NCBI GenBank assembly: GCA_026005175.1
Contig: BPKO01000003.1
Span: forward strand, 248,001-312,000
From: Candidatus Tectimicrobiota bacterium
Lineage (GTDB): Bacteria > Tectomicrobia > Entotheonellia > Entotheonellales > Entotheonellaceae
Direction: 5' to 3'
Length of the DNA stretch: 64,000 nucleotides
Shown: positions 32,045 through 40,224 of the stretch, piece after piece
How positions within the stretch are numbered: position 1 is the first letter of the stretch
Layout: each line of letters opens with the position of its first letter
Notes under the pieces: generated by a model
The model's database searches: none
What the model saw: the letters and a program-made list of their open reading frames with translations, nothing else
What the model was told of the DNA's origin: nothing
Translations under genes and position numbers: made by a program

Positions 32045-34777
32045 ATGGTGCGACGGGTGATCGTAGGCTTGCTGATCGGGACGGTGGGCTGGGCCGCCGT
32101 GGCGGCCGCTGCCTCGCAGACGGGGCTGCTGCCGGAGACCTTCGTGCAAGGAGGCAAGCGCTCCCTGCGGCCGGTGCAGGCCTTTGCCGACGGCGAACAG
32201 GGCTTTCTGTCCACTTCCGGCAAGCCCCCCACGCGCAGCCCTGACGAGAGCTTTCGCCGGATCGGCGCGCAGCCGCCGCGCAACCACCCTACCGCCCTCG
32301 CCCTCAGCGCCGACGAGCGCACCCTCTACGTTACCTTGCCGGGCAACGAAGCCGAGCCGCGCGACCTGGTGGCGGTGATCGACACCGCCAGCCGCCGCGT
32401 GCGCACTTTCCTGCGGGTGGGCTTGAGCCCTATCTGCGCCGCCTTGCATCCGGCAGGGCGCTACCTGGTGGTGTGCAACCAGTTCTCCAACTACCTGTCG
32501 GTGATCGACACCGCCACGCAGGAAGTGGTTAACGAGATCCTCGTCGGCTTTTACGTGCAGCAGGTGGTGTTCAACGCTGCCGGCACGCGTGCCTACCTCA
32601 GCAACCGGGCGCTGGACGCCGTAGAAGTGCTCGAAATCAAGGACTTGCGCGGCGATGGCAACCGCCTGCGGGCCGTCATTCCCGTGGGCTACAACCCGCG
32701 CGATATGGCCTTGTCGGCCGACGAGCAGACGCTGTACGTGGCCAACCTCACCGACCTCGACGTCTCCATCGTTGACTTGCGCCGGCAGCAGGAAGTGGGG
32801 CGCATCGACCTCAACGCGCCGCCGCGCGGCCTGGCGCGCGCCGGCCACTGGCTCTTTGTGGCCACCATGGGGGTGGGCTCCGACGGCTTCGACGACGTGC
32901 AAAACGAGATCGCCGTTATCGATACGCGCCGCAACGAGCTGGTGGCGCGCTTCACCTCGCTGCCCAACCCGCCCCTGCCGGTCATCTCCCGCTTCATTCC
33001 CGGTGGCGAGCAGGGCGCGGCGCACAATGGCGACCCCACCCTTTCGGGGCCTTTTGCCAACCTGGTGCCGCTCGTCGACGGCGCCTTGCCGCAGCACATG
33101 GTGGTGCGCGGCGACCGCCTCTTCGTGGTCATGTCGGCCTCGGACCAGCTCGAGGTCTACACCATCGACACCCAGACGCGCAACCCCAAGGAGAGCCTGC
33201 GCCCGGCCGGGGTGGTTTACACCAACGCCACCCAGACTTTTGCCCCTACGGTGTTTCCGCTGAGCATCGCCGACCGCATCGATCCGGCGGTGAACCGGCC
33301 GCACCACGTGCCCAAAGGGCTGAGCGACCGCGGCGATCCCGTCTACGGCGACGAGAACCCGGCGTTCTTTATGGGTCGCCTGCCCGAGCAGGTGGCGGTG
33401 ACGCGCGACGGCCGCCTGGCCTACGTGGCCAACCGCCTCGGCGAGGCGGTGAGCGTCCTCCGCGTGGCGCCCGGCCAGCCCCTGGCGGTGGAAGCGCTCA
33501 TCGACTTGCGCGTGCCGGGCACGCCCCACTTCCCGGCCACCCTCGCCGAGCTGGGCGAGGATTTTTACACCTCGTCGCGCATCGCCGTAGACCGCGACAT
33601 TGCCTGCCTCTCCTGCCACGACCAGGCCCACCGCGACGGCAAGCGCTGGGCCGTGCCGGCCACGCCGTCCAATGCCACCCGCCTGACCCTCTCCAACCGC
33701 AACCTGCGCGAGACCGAGCCGTTTTTCTGGTCCGGGGTGAGCTCTACCCTGGAGTTTTTCCGCGGTACGCTGCGCGCGTTTAACCCCGACAACCGCTTTG
33801 GCGGCGTGCGCCTTGACGCCTCGGGGAACGGCAAGCCGGAGTTTGCCGTCTTTTTCCGCACCGCCGGCGGCCGCAAGGTGGCCGACGCCAACCGCGACGC
33901 CATGTTCATTTTCGAGCGCACCGGCATCGGCTTTGAAGCCACGGCGCGCGCCCTGGCCGCTTTTCTCAACATCGAGCCGCGCCTGCTGCCCAACCCCTTC
34001 CTGCAGCCCGACGGCGAGCTGGCCCCCGCCGTACCCCTCATCGGCCACCCCGGCCGCGTGGGCAACGCGGTGCGCGGCGCCGAGCTCTTCGACGGCAAGG
34101 CCAAGTGCGCCCAGTGCCACAAGGGGGCGCTGTACGGCAACAACAAGGTGCTGACGCCCTACTTCGACCGCGACGGCGATGGCAAGCCGGATCCGCGCGA
34201 TCTGGACGGCGACGGCATCCTCGACGTGGTCATTCCCAACATCTTCCCCAAAGGGCTGGCGTCGGCCTACCCCGACCCCCTGACGCCGGTGGAGGCCCCT
34301 GACCCGCATACCCCAAACGACGAGCCCTTGGCGCAGCCCGAGGAAGCCACCGGGCAGTTCTACCACTCGGTGCGCAAGGAGCAGGACTTCTTTAATGACA
34401 TCGACACCGACCCGCGGATCTTTGCTTCTAACTCCTATCCCGAAAGCCCCGACACGCATCCCCACAGCCCGGTGACCGGCGAGCCGCTGTTTAACGGCGA
34501 CACCATCCTGCCGGTGAGCGCGGCGGAATTCCAGCGCCTGCTGGCGCAGGGCAAGCGGCTGCGGCCGGTAAACGTCACCAAGGGCGGCGACAGCCGCGAT
34601 TTCAACGTGCGCTCGCTGCGCGGCGTGTGGGACGCGCCACCTTACTTTCACGACGGTCGCGCCCGCACCCTGCGCGAGGTCATCACCCTCAACGTGCACG
34701 ACGCCCACGGCGTCACTTCCGGGCTCACGCCGCAGGAAATCGACGACCTGGCCGCTTTCCTGCAGAGCATCGAGTAG
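32045..34777 (+). CDS. YVTN beta-propeller fused to a dihaem cytochrome c peroxidase-like domain
   Basis: The 910-residue protein has a signal peptide (VIVGLLIGTVGWAAVAAAAS), then a propeller of YVTN-type repeats in residues 80-490 (ALALSADERTLYVTLPGN, MALSADEQTLYVANLTDLDV, VAVTRDGRLAYVANRLGEAV). The C-terminal part resembles MauG/CcpA-type dihaem proteins, with CLSCHDQAHRDGKRWAVPAT near residue 520 and CAQCHKGAL near residue 690. It also has a Ca-like Asp-rich loop (FDRDGDGKPDPRDLDGDG) and WDAPPYFHDGRARTLREV near the end. It should be periplasmic and accept or donate electrons; the substrate is unknown. It follows the LivK-type gene by 17 bases. Confidence 0.87.
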   Translation: MVRRVIVGLLIGTVGWAAVAAAASQTGLLPETFVQGGKRSLRPVQAFADGEQGFLSTSGKPPTRSPDESFRRIGAQPPRNHPTALALSADERTLYVTLPGNEAEPRDLVAVIDTASRRVRTFLRVGLSPICAALHPAGRYLVVCNQFSNYLSVIDTATQEVVNEILVGFYVQQVVFNAAGTRAYLSNRALDAVEVLEIKDLRGDGNRLRAVIPVGYNPRDMALSADEQTLYVANLTDLDVSIVDLRRQQEVGRIDLNAPPRGLARAGHWLFVATMGVGSDGFDDVQNEIAVIDTRRNELVARFTSLPNPPLPVISRFIPGGEQGAAHNGDPTLSGPFANLVPLVDGALPQHMVVRGDRLFVVMSASDQLEVYTIDTQTRNPKESLRPAGVVYTNATQTFAPTVFPLSIADRIDPAVNRPHHVPKGLSDRGDPVYGDENPAFFMGRLPEQVAVTRDGRLAYVANRLGEAVSVLRVAPGQPLAVEALIDLRVPGTPHFPATLAELGEDFYTSSRIAVDRDIACLSCHDQAHRDGKRWAVPATPSNATRLTLSNRNLRETEPFFWSGVSSTLEFFRGTLRAFNPDNRFGGVRLDASGNGKPEFAVFFRTAGGRKVADANRDAMFIFERTGIGFEATARALAAFLNIEPRLLPNPFLQPDGELAPAVPLIGHPGRVGNAVRGAELFDGKAKCAQCHKGALYGNNKVLTPYFDRDGDGKPDPRDLDGDGILDVVIPNIFPKGLASAYPDPLTPVEAPDPHTPNDEPLAQPEEATGQFYHSVRKEQDFFNDIDTDPRIFASNSYPESPDTHPHSPVTGEPLFNGDTILPVSAAEFQRLLAQGKRLRPVNVTKGGDSRDFNVRSLRGVWDAPPYFHDGRARTLREVITLNVHDAHGVTSGLTPQEIDDLAAFLQSIE

Positions 34778-34784
34778 GGGCGCC

Positions 34785-35921
34785 TCACCGCCCGCGGTCG
34801 ATGCCGTAGGGGGTGATTTCCAGGCGCTGCACGCCGTCCTGAGGTTGCAGCAACTCCACCTGCAGCACGTAGTCGCCCCGGCTGAGGTCGGTGGTGTAGC
34901 TGAGGAAGCGAAAGCCGGCTTCGGCCTCGCTGGCCGGCAGAGGCTGCTTGCCGTAGCGGTTGACCAGGCGCCGCAGGCTCTGCCAGTCGTAGATCTCGCT
35001 GCGGTCGGGGAAAAGCCCCTCGCTGGCCGAGGAGTAGCGCGCCAGGGCGTCGCGGATGTTCCGAAACGTCTTCTGGAGCTGGGCACTGGCCAGCTTGACA
35101 CTGGCGCTCTCTTTGCCGCCCAGGCCAAAGAGCTTGGCGACGCGGGTGAGCAGCGAGGGCTTTTCCTCGCCGTCGTCGCGGGCTCTGGCTTGCGGGGGCG
35201 GCGGGGCTGCCGGCGCCTGGTGCGCCTGGTTGAAACTCTGCAAGGTGGCATAGAACTGGGCATCGGCCAGCTGCCGCCCGGGGTTGGGAGAGGTGCTGGT
35301 GGGAGGCGGAGACGCCGCGGGAGAGGCCGCAGTCCCCGGCGCCGGGACGGCCGCCGCCAGGGGCTGCAAGGGCAGCTGCTGCTGCAGCTGCAAGAATTTT
35401 TCGTCGCGAACGGCGCTGATATACCAGTCGCCGGCCTCGCGCACCAGGGTGAACTCCATGCGCGACTCTTCCAGGGGGTAGTTGACTTTAGTCAGGTAGG
35501 TGTCGATGGCGTCGATGAGCTCGTAAGGCGTGGCGCCGCGCTTGGGGGCCAGGGCCCAGGTGTAAAGGTGCAGCAAATTGGGCGACTTGCGCACCACGGT
35601 GACCACTTCCTGGTTTTCTCCGGTGGGCAGAGAGCCGGCGATGGTGTAGCGAAAGGCCTCGGTGAACTTGCGGCTCAGGAAGACGTCGGCGGTGGCTGCC
35701 CCCACCCCGGCTCCGCCCGGGCCAAAGAGCCAGCTGCTAAACAGCGAGGCGCTGAGGTTGGCCCGCTCCAGGGTCAGGGCCCGCGCCTCGGCAAAACGGC
35801 CCTGCAGGTGGGCCTCGATGAACTGCTGTACCACCCTGAGCGGAGAGGTCTCCGCCCCTGCCCTCCCTGCCGCCAGCAGCCCGCCCAGCACGCTCAAGGC
35901 AAGCAGAACCCGATACCGCAT
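34785..35921 (-). CDS. Hypothetical secreted protein
   Basis: The 378-residue product starts at the ATG 35921, which has a GGAGGCG site and a signal peptide (VLLALSVLGGLLAAGRAGAE); an earlier in-frame ATG at 35975 lies inside the upstream repeat. Residues 25-180 form a domain beginning SPLRVVQQFIEAHLQGRFAEA, which has the feel of an NTF2-like or similar helix-plus-sheet domain. Residues 190-260 are a Pro/Ala/Ser-rich linker, and the C-terminal 110 residues include FRNIRDALARYSSASEG and DYVLQVELLQPQDGVQRLEI. No family is recognised. It converges on the propeller cytochrome gene 7 bases away. Confidence 0.6.
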   Translation of the reverse strand: MRYRVLLALSVLGGLLAAGRAGAETSPLRVVQQFIEAHLQGRFAEARALTLERANLSASLFSSWLFGPGGAGVGAATADVFLSRKFTEAFRYTIAGSLPTGENQEVVTVVRKSPNLLHLYTWALAPKRGATPYELIDAIDTYLTKVNYPLEESRMEFTLVREAGDWYISAVRDEKFLQLQQQLPLQPLAAAVPAPGTAASPAASPPPTSTSPNPGRQLADAQFYATLQSFNQAHQAPAAPPPPQARARDDGEEKPSLLTRVAKLFGLGGKESASVKLASAQLQKTFRNIRDALARYSSASEGLFPDRSEIYDWQSLRRLVNRYGKQPLPASEAEAGFRFLSYTTDLSRGDYVLQVELLQPQDGVQRLEITPYGIDRGR

Positions 35922-35940
35922 GCCACGCCTCCTGGACCCC

Positions 35941-36048
35941 AAAATGTACTCTGACCCCATTTTTCGAGCCGACACCTGGCTCTCTCATACCACAGGTGTC
36001 CAGAAAATGCACGGGTTTCCGGAGAAAATGGACTCTGACCCCATTTTT
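35941..36048. repeat. Pair of 24-bp direct repeats flanking a hairpin; possible remnant of a small mobile element
   Basis: The 24-base copies at 35941-35964 and 36025-36048 both contain CTCTGACCCCATTTTT and differ at a single base. Read on the minus strand they give AAAAATGGGGTCAGAG, a motif I recall from the surroundings of REP-associated (Y1-type) transposase genes in many genomes. Between them GACACCTG (35971-35978) and CAGGTGTC (35993-36000) form a perfect 8-bp hairpin. No transposase is present here. The unit fills the gap between two minus-strand genes. Confidence 0.55.
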
Positions 36049-36088
36049 GGGGTGGGGAGGCGGCGAGGGGCCGCCTCCCCGGGGTGGG

Positions 36089-37699
36089 CTAGAAGCGGCT
36101 GCGGAACTGGATCTGGGCGAGCAGCAGCGGGTCTTCGCCCTGGCAGCGCGCGCCGGTGGCGGCGTCGCAGACCACCGTGGAGGCGATGTCCTTGCTGCCC
36201 TCGGCAGGGATGTCGATGATGCCGCGCACGTTGATGTCAAAGTGCGGGCTGAGGGTCCAGATCCAGGTGAGGCCGATTTCGTGCAGCAAGGCCTCATCGA
36301 GCTCGCCGTCGGCAAAGGTGAGGCCGCGGATCGCTGCTTCTGCCTCCACCGTCTCCGTCTCCAGCATCGCCAGGTAGGCGTACCAGAGGTTGAGCTGGTG
36401 CCCTTTCAGGGGAAAGATCTTCAGCCCCACCGGAATGACCAGCGTCCCGGGGTTAGAAAGGGCATTGGTGATGTCCGCCCCGTGCCCGAGGTTCCCCAGG
36501 CGGTCGTTCCAGATGTTGTAGATAGTGTGGTAGCCAAAGGTGGCCAGCGGCGAGCGCGCCGGGCTCGGCCCCCAGTCGTTGAACACCGGCCCGTCTTGGA
36601 AGTTAAAGAAGCGGGTAAAGCCGGTGAGGCCGATGTCGTTGTGGGCAAAGTTGTTAAAGCCGTTGAGGTCGGTGTCGGTGGCGTCGTCGTCCCCCGAGCC
36701 CAGAATCAAGCCCACCACTGGCCGCACGAGGCCCAAGTTGACCTCGGCCTGGGCGATCACTCCCCAGTTAAAAATGTCGAACTCCCGCCGCGCCCCGGTA
36801 GCCGGGTCGGTCACCGCGCCGTCGGCCGAGCCCACGCCCACCATGGGCTGCAGCAAGAAGCTCACCGGGCCTACCGTGCCGGTGAGGTTGGGCATGAAGA
36901 GGAAGTAGTCGAAGTGCGAGCCGCGCAGGCCGCTGTTGCCGAAGTTGTCACGCAGCCGCTGGTACATCATGTCGAGGGCGGCGCGGAAAGGCCGGCGGTT
37001 GTAGGCAATCGTCCCCAGGTAGTAGACGTTGTCGTTGTCGTTGGTAAGGCCAAAGCGCGTCGCCTCGCCCTGGATGATCGCCGCCACCTTCAGCTCCCAC
37101 TCCTTCTGCGGCCCCAGGTTGGCCCAGAAGAAAATGCCCGGGTCGTCGTCGGCCACCACGCCGGCGGCGTCGTGGAACCACAGGTGGGCGCCCACCAGCA
37201 TGGTGATCGGCGTGCCGGGAAACTGATAGCGGATCCAGAAGCGCTCCACGTGCGGCCCGGTGTCCTCGTCGGGATCGGTGCCAGCCGGTGTGGGCTGGCC
37301 GGCGGGTGGGACGGTGCGGCCGATGCGGTCGTCGATGAGGTTGCCGTCAAAGACCGCCTCGGATTCCAGCAGCACCCGCGCCGTGAGGTTCTTCTGGTAG
37401 CGGAAGTCAACGCCAAAGCGCACCTCGGCCCAGAAGAAGTCGCCCGGGCCAAAGTGCAGCAGCGACTGGGTATTGTCAGCCAGGAAGACGGTGTCCCGAA
37501 GGTCGTCTTCAAAGTCGTAGTTGTGGGTGGTCTTGTAGCGGATGGTGTTCGTCTGAATGATGTTCATGAACACCTCGGGGCCCACCTCCACCCAGTCGCC
37601 CAGCCGCGTCACCGGCTCCGGGCGGGCTTGCGCCGCCGCCAGCGAGGCGGTGGCCAGGAGGGCGCCCCCCAGGCACAAAAAGAGCACTACACGTCTCAT
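36089..37699 (-). CDS. Outer-membrane beta-barrel (porin-like) protein
   Basis: The 536-residue protein has a signal peptide (VVLFLCLGGALLATASLAAA) and a mature part full of alternating amphipathic strands with aromatic girdles (FFWAEVRFGVDFRYQKN, HVERFWIRYQFPGTPITM, GLTWIWTLSPHFDINVRGII). It ends in QIQFRSRF with a C-terminal Phe, the outer-membrane assembly signal. Asp/Asn-rich loops (ADDDPG, GSGDDDATDTDLNG) suggest Ca binding. The barrel's specificity is unknown; members of similar families export or import hydrophobic compounds. Its promoter and a leader of more than 200 bases are described separately. It borders the redox island, so it may host electron or substrate passage, which is a guess. 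Confidence 0.85.
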   Translation of the reverse strand: MRRVVLFLCLGGALLATASLAAAQARPEPVTRLGDWVEVGPEVFMNIIQTNTIRYKTTHNYDFEDDLRDTVFLADNTQSLLHFGPGDFFWAEVRFGVDFRYQKNLTARVLLESEAVFDGNLIDDRIGRTVPPAGQPTPAGTDPDEDTGPHVERFWIRYQFPGTPITMLVGAHLWFHDAAGVVADDDPGIFFWANLGPQKEWELKVAAIIQGEATRFGLTNDNDNVYYLGTIAYNRRPFRAALDMMYQRLRDNFGNSGLRGSHFDYFLFMPNLTGTVGPVSFLLQPMVGVGSADGAVTDPATGARREFDIFNWGVIAQAEVNLGLVRPVVGLILGSGDDDATDTDLNGFNNFAHNDIGLTGFTRFFNFQDGPVFNDWGPSPARSPLATFGYHTIYNIWNDRLGNLGHGADITNALSNPGTLVIPVGLKIFPLKGHQLNLWYAYLAMLETETVEAEAAIRGLTFADGELDEALLHEIGLTWIWTLSPHFDINVRGIIDIPAEGSKDIASTVVCDAATGARCQGEDPLLLAQIQFRSRF

Positions 37700-37936
37700 G
37701 GTTCTGGCCTCCTTAAGACGTTGCTACCTCAAAAAAACGAGTCGGCAGCCCTCAAGCCGCACATAGAATTTTGCTTGCTTGTATGCCTTCTCTTGTGTTT
37801 TTCTTCACCTCCTTTCAACACGATTTCAGTCACTAATTTCAGCCACCTTTCCATCAGCGACGAGATAATCCGCATCGCTTTTCACACACATCGCCGCAAC
37901 TAACCGCCTTTTGGCAAAGGCGTTGCCGCTGCGATG
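37700..37936 (-). promoter_or_regulatory. Long AT-rich 5' leader of the barrel-protein gene
   Basis: If transcription begins near 37936, the leader is about 237 bases and is visibly richer in A/T than its surroundings. It contains a hairpin soon after the start (CGCCTTT 37905-37911 with AAAGGCG 37916-37922), and a run of seven T on the minus strand (around 37734-37740) after a weak 4-bp stem, which might act as an attenuator. An AAGGAGG site lies just before the ATG. Porin leaders are frequent small-RNA targets. No gene is seen in this stretch or in the rest of the 454-base gap. Confidence 0.45.
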
Positions 37937-37942
37937 GCGTGG

Positions 37943-37972
37943 ATTATATGCCACTCCATGCGGGGCGGTCAA
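37943..37972 (-). promoter_or_regulatory. Predicted promoter of the barrel-protein gene
   Basis: On the minus strand TTGACC (37972-37967) and TATAAT (37948-37943) are 18 bases apart, one of the best promoter matches in the window. It is divergent from the erpA promoter at 38061. Confidence 0.55.
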
Positions 37973-38060
37973 GGAAATAACCAAAATTTTGGACGCAAGT
38001 CAAGATTTTTTCGTCCGTGTCCCGCGGGGCGGCGGGCGCTGCCGCCTTTCCCTAGGCGGT

Positions 38061-38089
38061 TTGAATTTCCCCGGAGCGTGTGGTACATT
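38061..38089 (+). promoter_or_regulatory. Predicted promoter of erpA
   Basis: TTGAAT at 38061-38066 and TACATT at 38084-38089 with a 17-base spacer; TGG precedes the -10, giving an extended -10 as well. The palindrome at 38092-38110 lies over the expected start site. Confidence 0.55.
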
Positions 38090-38091
38090 GC

Positions 38092-38110
38092 CTGCAGTGC
38101 GGCACTGCAG
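38092..38110. promoter_or_regulatory. Palindromic operator candidate at the erpA start site
   Basis: CTGCAGTGC (38092-38100), one G, then GCACTGCAG (38102-38110): a perfect 9-bp inverted repeat placed just downstream of the -10 box, overlapping the predicted transcription start. That position suits a repressor site for this Fe-S biogenesis gene. The regulator is unknown; the sequence is not one I recognise. Confidence 0.5.
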
Positions 38111-38153
38111 CGGCCAGGGAAGCACGGACGCGTGAGTCAACAGGAGGAGGGTT

Positions 38154-38495
38154 ATGTCGGCAACCACGGATGTCACCACCATCGTCACCATCACCGATGC
38201 CGCCGCCGCAAAGATCAAGTCCCTGATGCCCAAAGACGCCGAATACGCCCTGCGCATGCGCGTCGTGGGCGGGGGCTGTTCGGGGCTGCAGTACCAGATG
38301 GGGCTGGAAGAGACCCCCAATCCCAACGACAAGGTCTTTGTGAGCAACGGCATCAAAGTCTTTATCGACATGAAGAGCGCCCTTTACCTTGCCGGGGCCC
38401 AGGTGGACTACGTCGAAGGGCTGATGCAGTCCGGGTTCAAAATCACCAACCCCAACGCCCGCACCACCTGCGGCTGCGGCCAGTCCTTCCGCTAA
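38154..38495 (+). CDS. erpA: Iron-sulfur cluster insertion protein, A-type (ErpA/IscA)
   Basis: The 113-residue A-type carrier delivers Fe-S clusters to apoproteins. The three conserved cysteines are present in GGGCSGLQYQMGLEE near residue 42 and TCGCGQSF at the C-terminus. The first 12 residues (ATTDVTTIVTIT) precede the usual start of the fold at DAAAAKIKSLMP. An AGGAGGAGGG site precedes the ATG. The gene stands alone with its own promoter and a strong hairpin after it, upstream of the Fe-S-rich nuo block, for which it may supply clusters. ErpA and IscA cannot be told apart with certainty by sequence reading. Confidence 0.93.
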   Translation: MSATTDVTTIVTITDAAAAKIKSLMPKDAEYALRMRVVGGGCSGLQYQMGLEETPNPNDKVFVSNGIKVFIDMKSALYLAGAQVDYVEGLMQSGFKITNPNARTTCGCGQSFR

Positions 38496-38504
38496 GCCCC
38501 GCCA

Positions 38505-38527
38505 GGCCAGGGCCGCCGGCCCTGGCC
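38505..38527 (+). terminator. Hairpin after erpA
   Basis: GGCCAGGGCC (38505-38514) and GGCCCTGGCC (38518-38527) form a perfect 10-bp stem with a 3-base loop 10 bases after the stop codon. It lacks a U-tract, as many terminators in GC-rich genomes do. Confidence 0.5.
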
Positions 38528-38667
38528 ATCTCCGCCCTGGCCTCGTCTAAATCGCGCGCAAAGTCCGAGGCCTCTTTTGCCATCCGTTACCCCTCCCTGC
38601 GCGATGGTGGTGCAGATTCTACGCGGCGCTTGGCCTCCCGGCAAGCGCGCGGCCGTGCCGGCTGCGG

Positions 38668-38697
38668 TTGACAGCCCGCAAAGCCATCGGTTAGACT
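38668..38697 (+). promoter_or_regulatory. Predicted promoter of the nuoA-nuoH-nuoG-nuoI unit
   Basis: TTGACA at 38668-38673 is followed by TTAGACT at 38691-38697, so the -10 is TTAGAC at 17 bases or TAGACT at 18. It lies between the erpA hairpin and the nuoA ATG at 38745. Confidence 0.5.
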
Positions 38698-38744
38698 AGT
38701 GCCGCTGGCTGCACGGCAAACACCGCAGCGGGGAGCGCGCCGCC

Positions 38745-39116
38745 ATGCTCGAGTTCTACAACGTCTTCTGGTTCCTCATCATCGGCCTGGTCTTCGTGCT
38801 CGTCAACCTGTGGCTCAGCAGCCTGCTGCGCCCCTCAGACCCTTACGACGTCAAGCTCACCCCCTACGAGTGCGGCGAGGAGTCGCAGGGCACGGGCTTT
38901 GTGCGCTTCAACCCTCGCTTTTACGTCATCGGCCTGATTTTCCTGCTCTTCGACATTGAAACCGTCTTCATGTTTCCCTGGGCGGTGGTGCTCAAAGGCG
39001 CCGGTCCCTTCGTGCTTATCGAGATGGTGATTTTCCTGGCCATCCTCGTGGTGGGCCTCGTCTACGCCTGGGGCAAGCGCGACCTCGAGTGGATCAAGCT
39101 GCCGACACGCTGGTAA
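38745..39116 (+). CDS. nuoA: NADH-quinone oxidoreductase subunit A
   Basis: The 123-residue membrane subunit of complex I has three TM helices and the loop that reaches the quinone cavity, DVKLTPYECGEESQGTGFVR near residue 36, with its conserved Cys. This is followed by NPRFYVIGLIFLLFDIETVF and the final helix. It starts the second complex I block in the window; nuoH follows after 12 bases. nuoB and nuoC, which usually follow nuoA, are instead about 36 kb away on the other strand. Confidence 0.95.
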   Translation: MLEFYNVFWFLIIGLVFVLVNLWLSSLLRPSDPYDVKLTPYECGEESQGTGFVRFNPRFYVIGLIFLLFDIETVFMFPWAVVLKGAGPFVLIEMVIFLAILVVGLVYAWGKRDLEWIKLPTRW

Positions 39117-39128
39117 GGAGAGAGATCC

Positions 39129-40211
39129 GTGCTCGTCGAGTGGGTGGCGTGGCTGCTGCGCACCGTGGCGGAAGCGGTTTTTCCCTTCCTCGCCTCCTGG
39201 ACCTGGATCCCCTGGTACACCATCGGCCTCATCCACGTGGCCGCCGCCGTGCTGGGGGTGATTTCGGTGATCGCCATGTTTCTTATCTGGCTCGAGCGCA
39301 AGGTCTCGGCCCACATCCAGGACCGCCTGGGGCCCATGCGCGTGGGGGGCTGGCACGGCTGGGCGCAGTCGATTGCCGACGGCATCAAGCTGCTCCTCAA
39401 GGAAGACATCATCCCGGCCATGGCCGACAAGCCGGTGTTCAAGCTGGCGCCGATGATCATTTTTGCCGCGTCGTTTATGTCTTTCGTGGTGCTGCCGTTT
39501 AGCCGCACCCTCATCGTCTCTGACCTCAACATCGGCATCCTCTACGTTTACGGCATTTCCACCATCACCGTCATCGGCATCATCGCCGCCGGCTGGGCTT
39601 CCAACAACAAGTGGTCGCTTTACGGCGCCATGCGCTCGGCGGCGCAGCTGGTGAGCTACGAGGTGCCGGTGGGCTTTTCCCTCCTTGCCGGGGTGCTCAT
39701 GGCCGGCTCGCTGAGCACGGTGGAGATTACCCTGACGCAGGCCGGGGGGATCTGGCACTGGGGCATCTGGCGCTGCTTCCCTTTTAGCTTCATCGCCGCC
39801 CTTCTCCTTTACGTCGGTGCCCTGGCCGAGACCAACCGCACGCCTTTTGACATTCCCGAGGCGGAGTCGGAGCTGGTGGCCGGCTACCACACCGAGTACA
39901 GCGGCTTTCGCTTTGCCCTCTTTTTCCTGGCCGAGTACACCAACATGTTCATTACCAGCGCCCTGGTGGTGATTCTCTTCCTGGGCGGCTTTACCGGCCC
40001 CATTCCCGTTTCGTTCGTTCCCGACTTCATCGCCGGCCCCTTCTGGTTTGTGAGCAAGACGCTCTTTCTGGTCTTTGTCATGATGTGGATCCGCTGGACG
40101 CTGCCGCGGCTGCGCGTTGACCAGCTCATGAGCACCTGCTGGAAGTACCTGATCCCGCTGTCGCTGGTCAACCTGGGCGCCATCGGCCTGTGGGTGTCGC
40201 TGCGCGGCTGA
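39129..40211 (+). CDS. nuoH: NADH-quinone oxidoreductase subunit H
   Basis: NuoH forms the quinone tunnel between the peripheral and membrane arms. The 360-residue protein has eight or so TM helices with the signatures IWLERKVSAHIQDRLGPMRV near residue 55, GIKLLLKEDIIPAMADKPVF, ALAETNRTPFDIPEAESELV near residue 235 and YHTEYSGFRFALFFLAEYT. The start is a GTG with an AAGGAGAGAG site. It lies 12 bases after nuoA and 13 before nuoG. Confidence 0.96.
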   Translation: MLVEWVAWLLRTVAEAVFPFLASWTWIPWYTIGLIHVAAAVLGVISVIAMFLIWLERKVSAHIQDRLGPMRVGGWHGWAQSIADGIKLLLKEDIIPAMADKPVFKLAPMIIFAASFMSFVVLPFSRTLIVSDLNIGILYVYGISTITVIGIIAAGWASNNKWSLYGAMRSAAQLVSYEVPVGFSLLAGVLMAGSLSTVEITLTQAGGIWHWGIWRCFPFSFIAALLLYVGALAETNRTPFDIPEAESELVAGYHTEYSGFRFALFFLAEYTNMFITSALVVILFLGGFTGPIPVSFVPDFIAGPFWFVSKTLFLVFVMMWIRWTLPRLRVDQLMSTCWKYLIPLSLVNLGAIGLWVSLRG

Positions 40212-40224
40212 GAGAAGGAACGCC

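Noticed and set aside
31838-35263. An open frame of 1141 codons on the minus strand
   Set aside because: It lies opposite the propeller/dihaem cytochrome and the ligand-binding protein, has a composition typical of antisense GC-rich frames (His, Arg, Gly, Val) and shows no domain. It is a shadow of the plus-strand genes.
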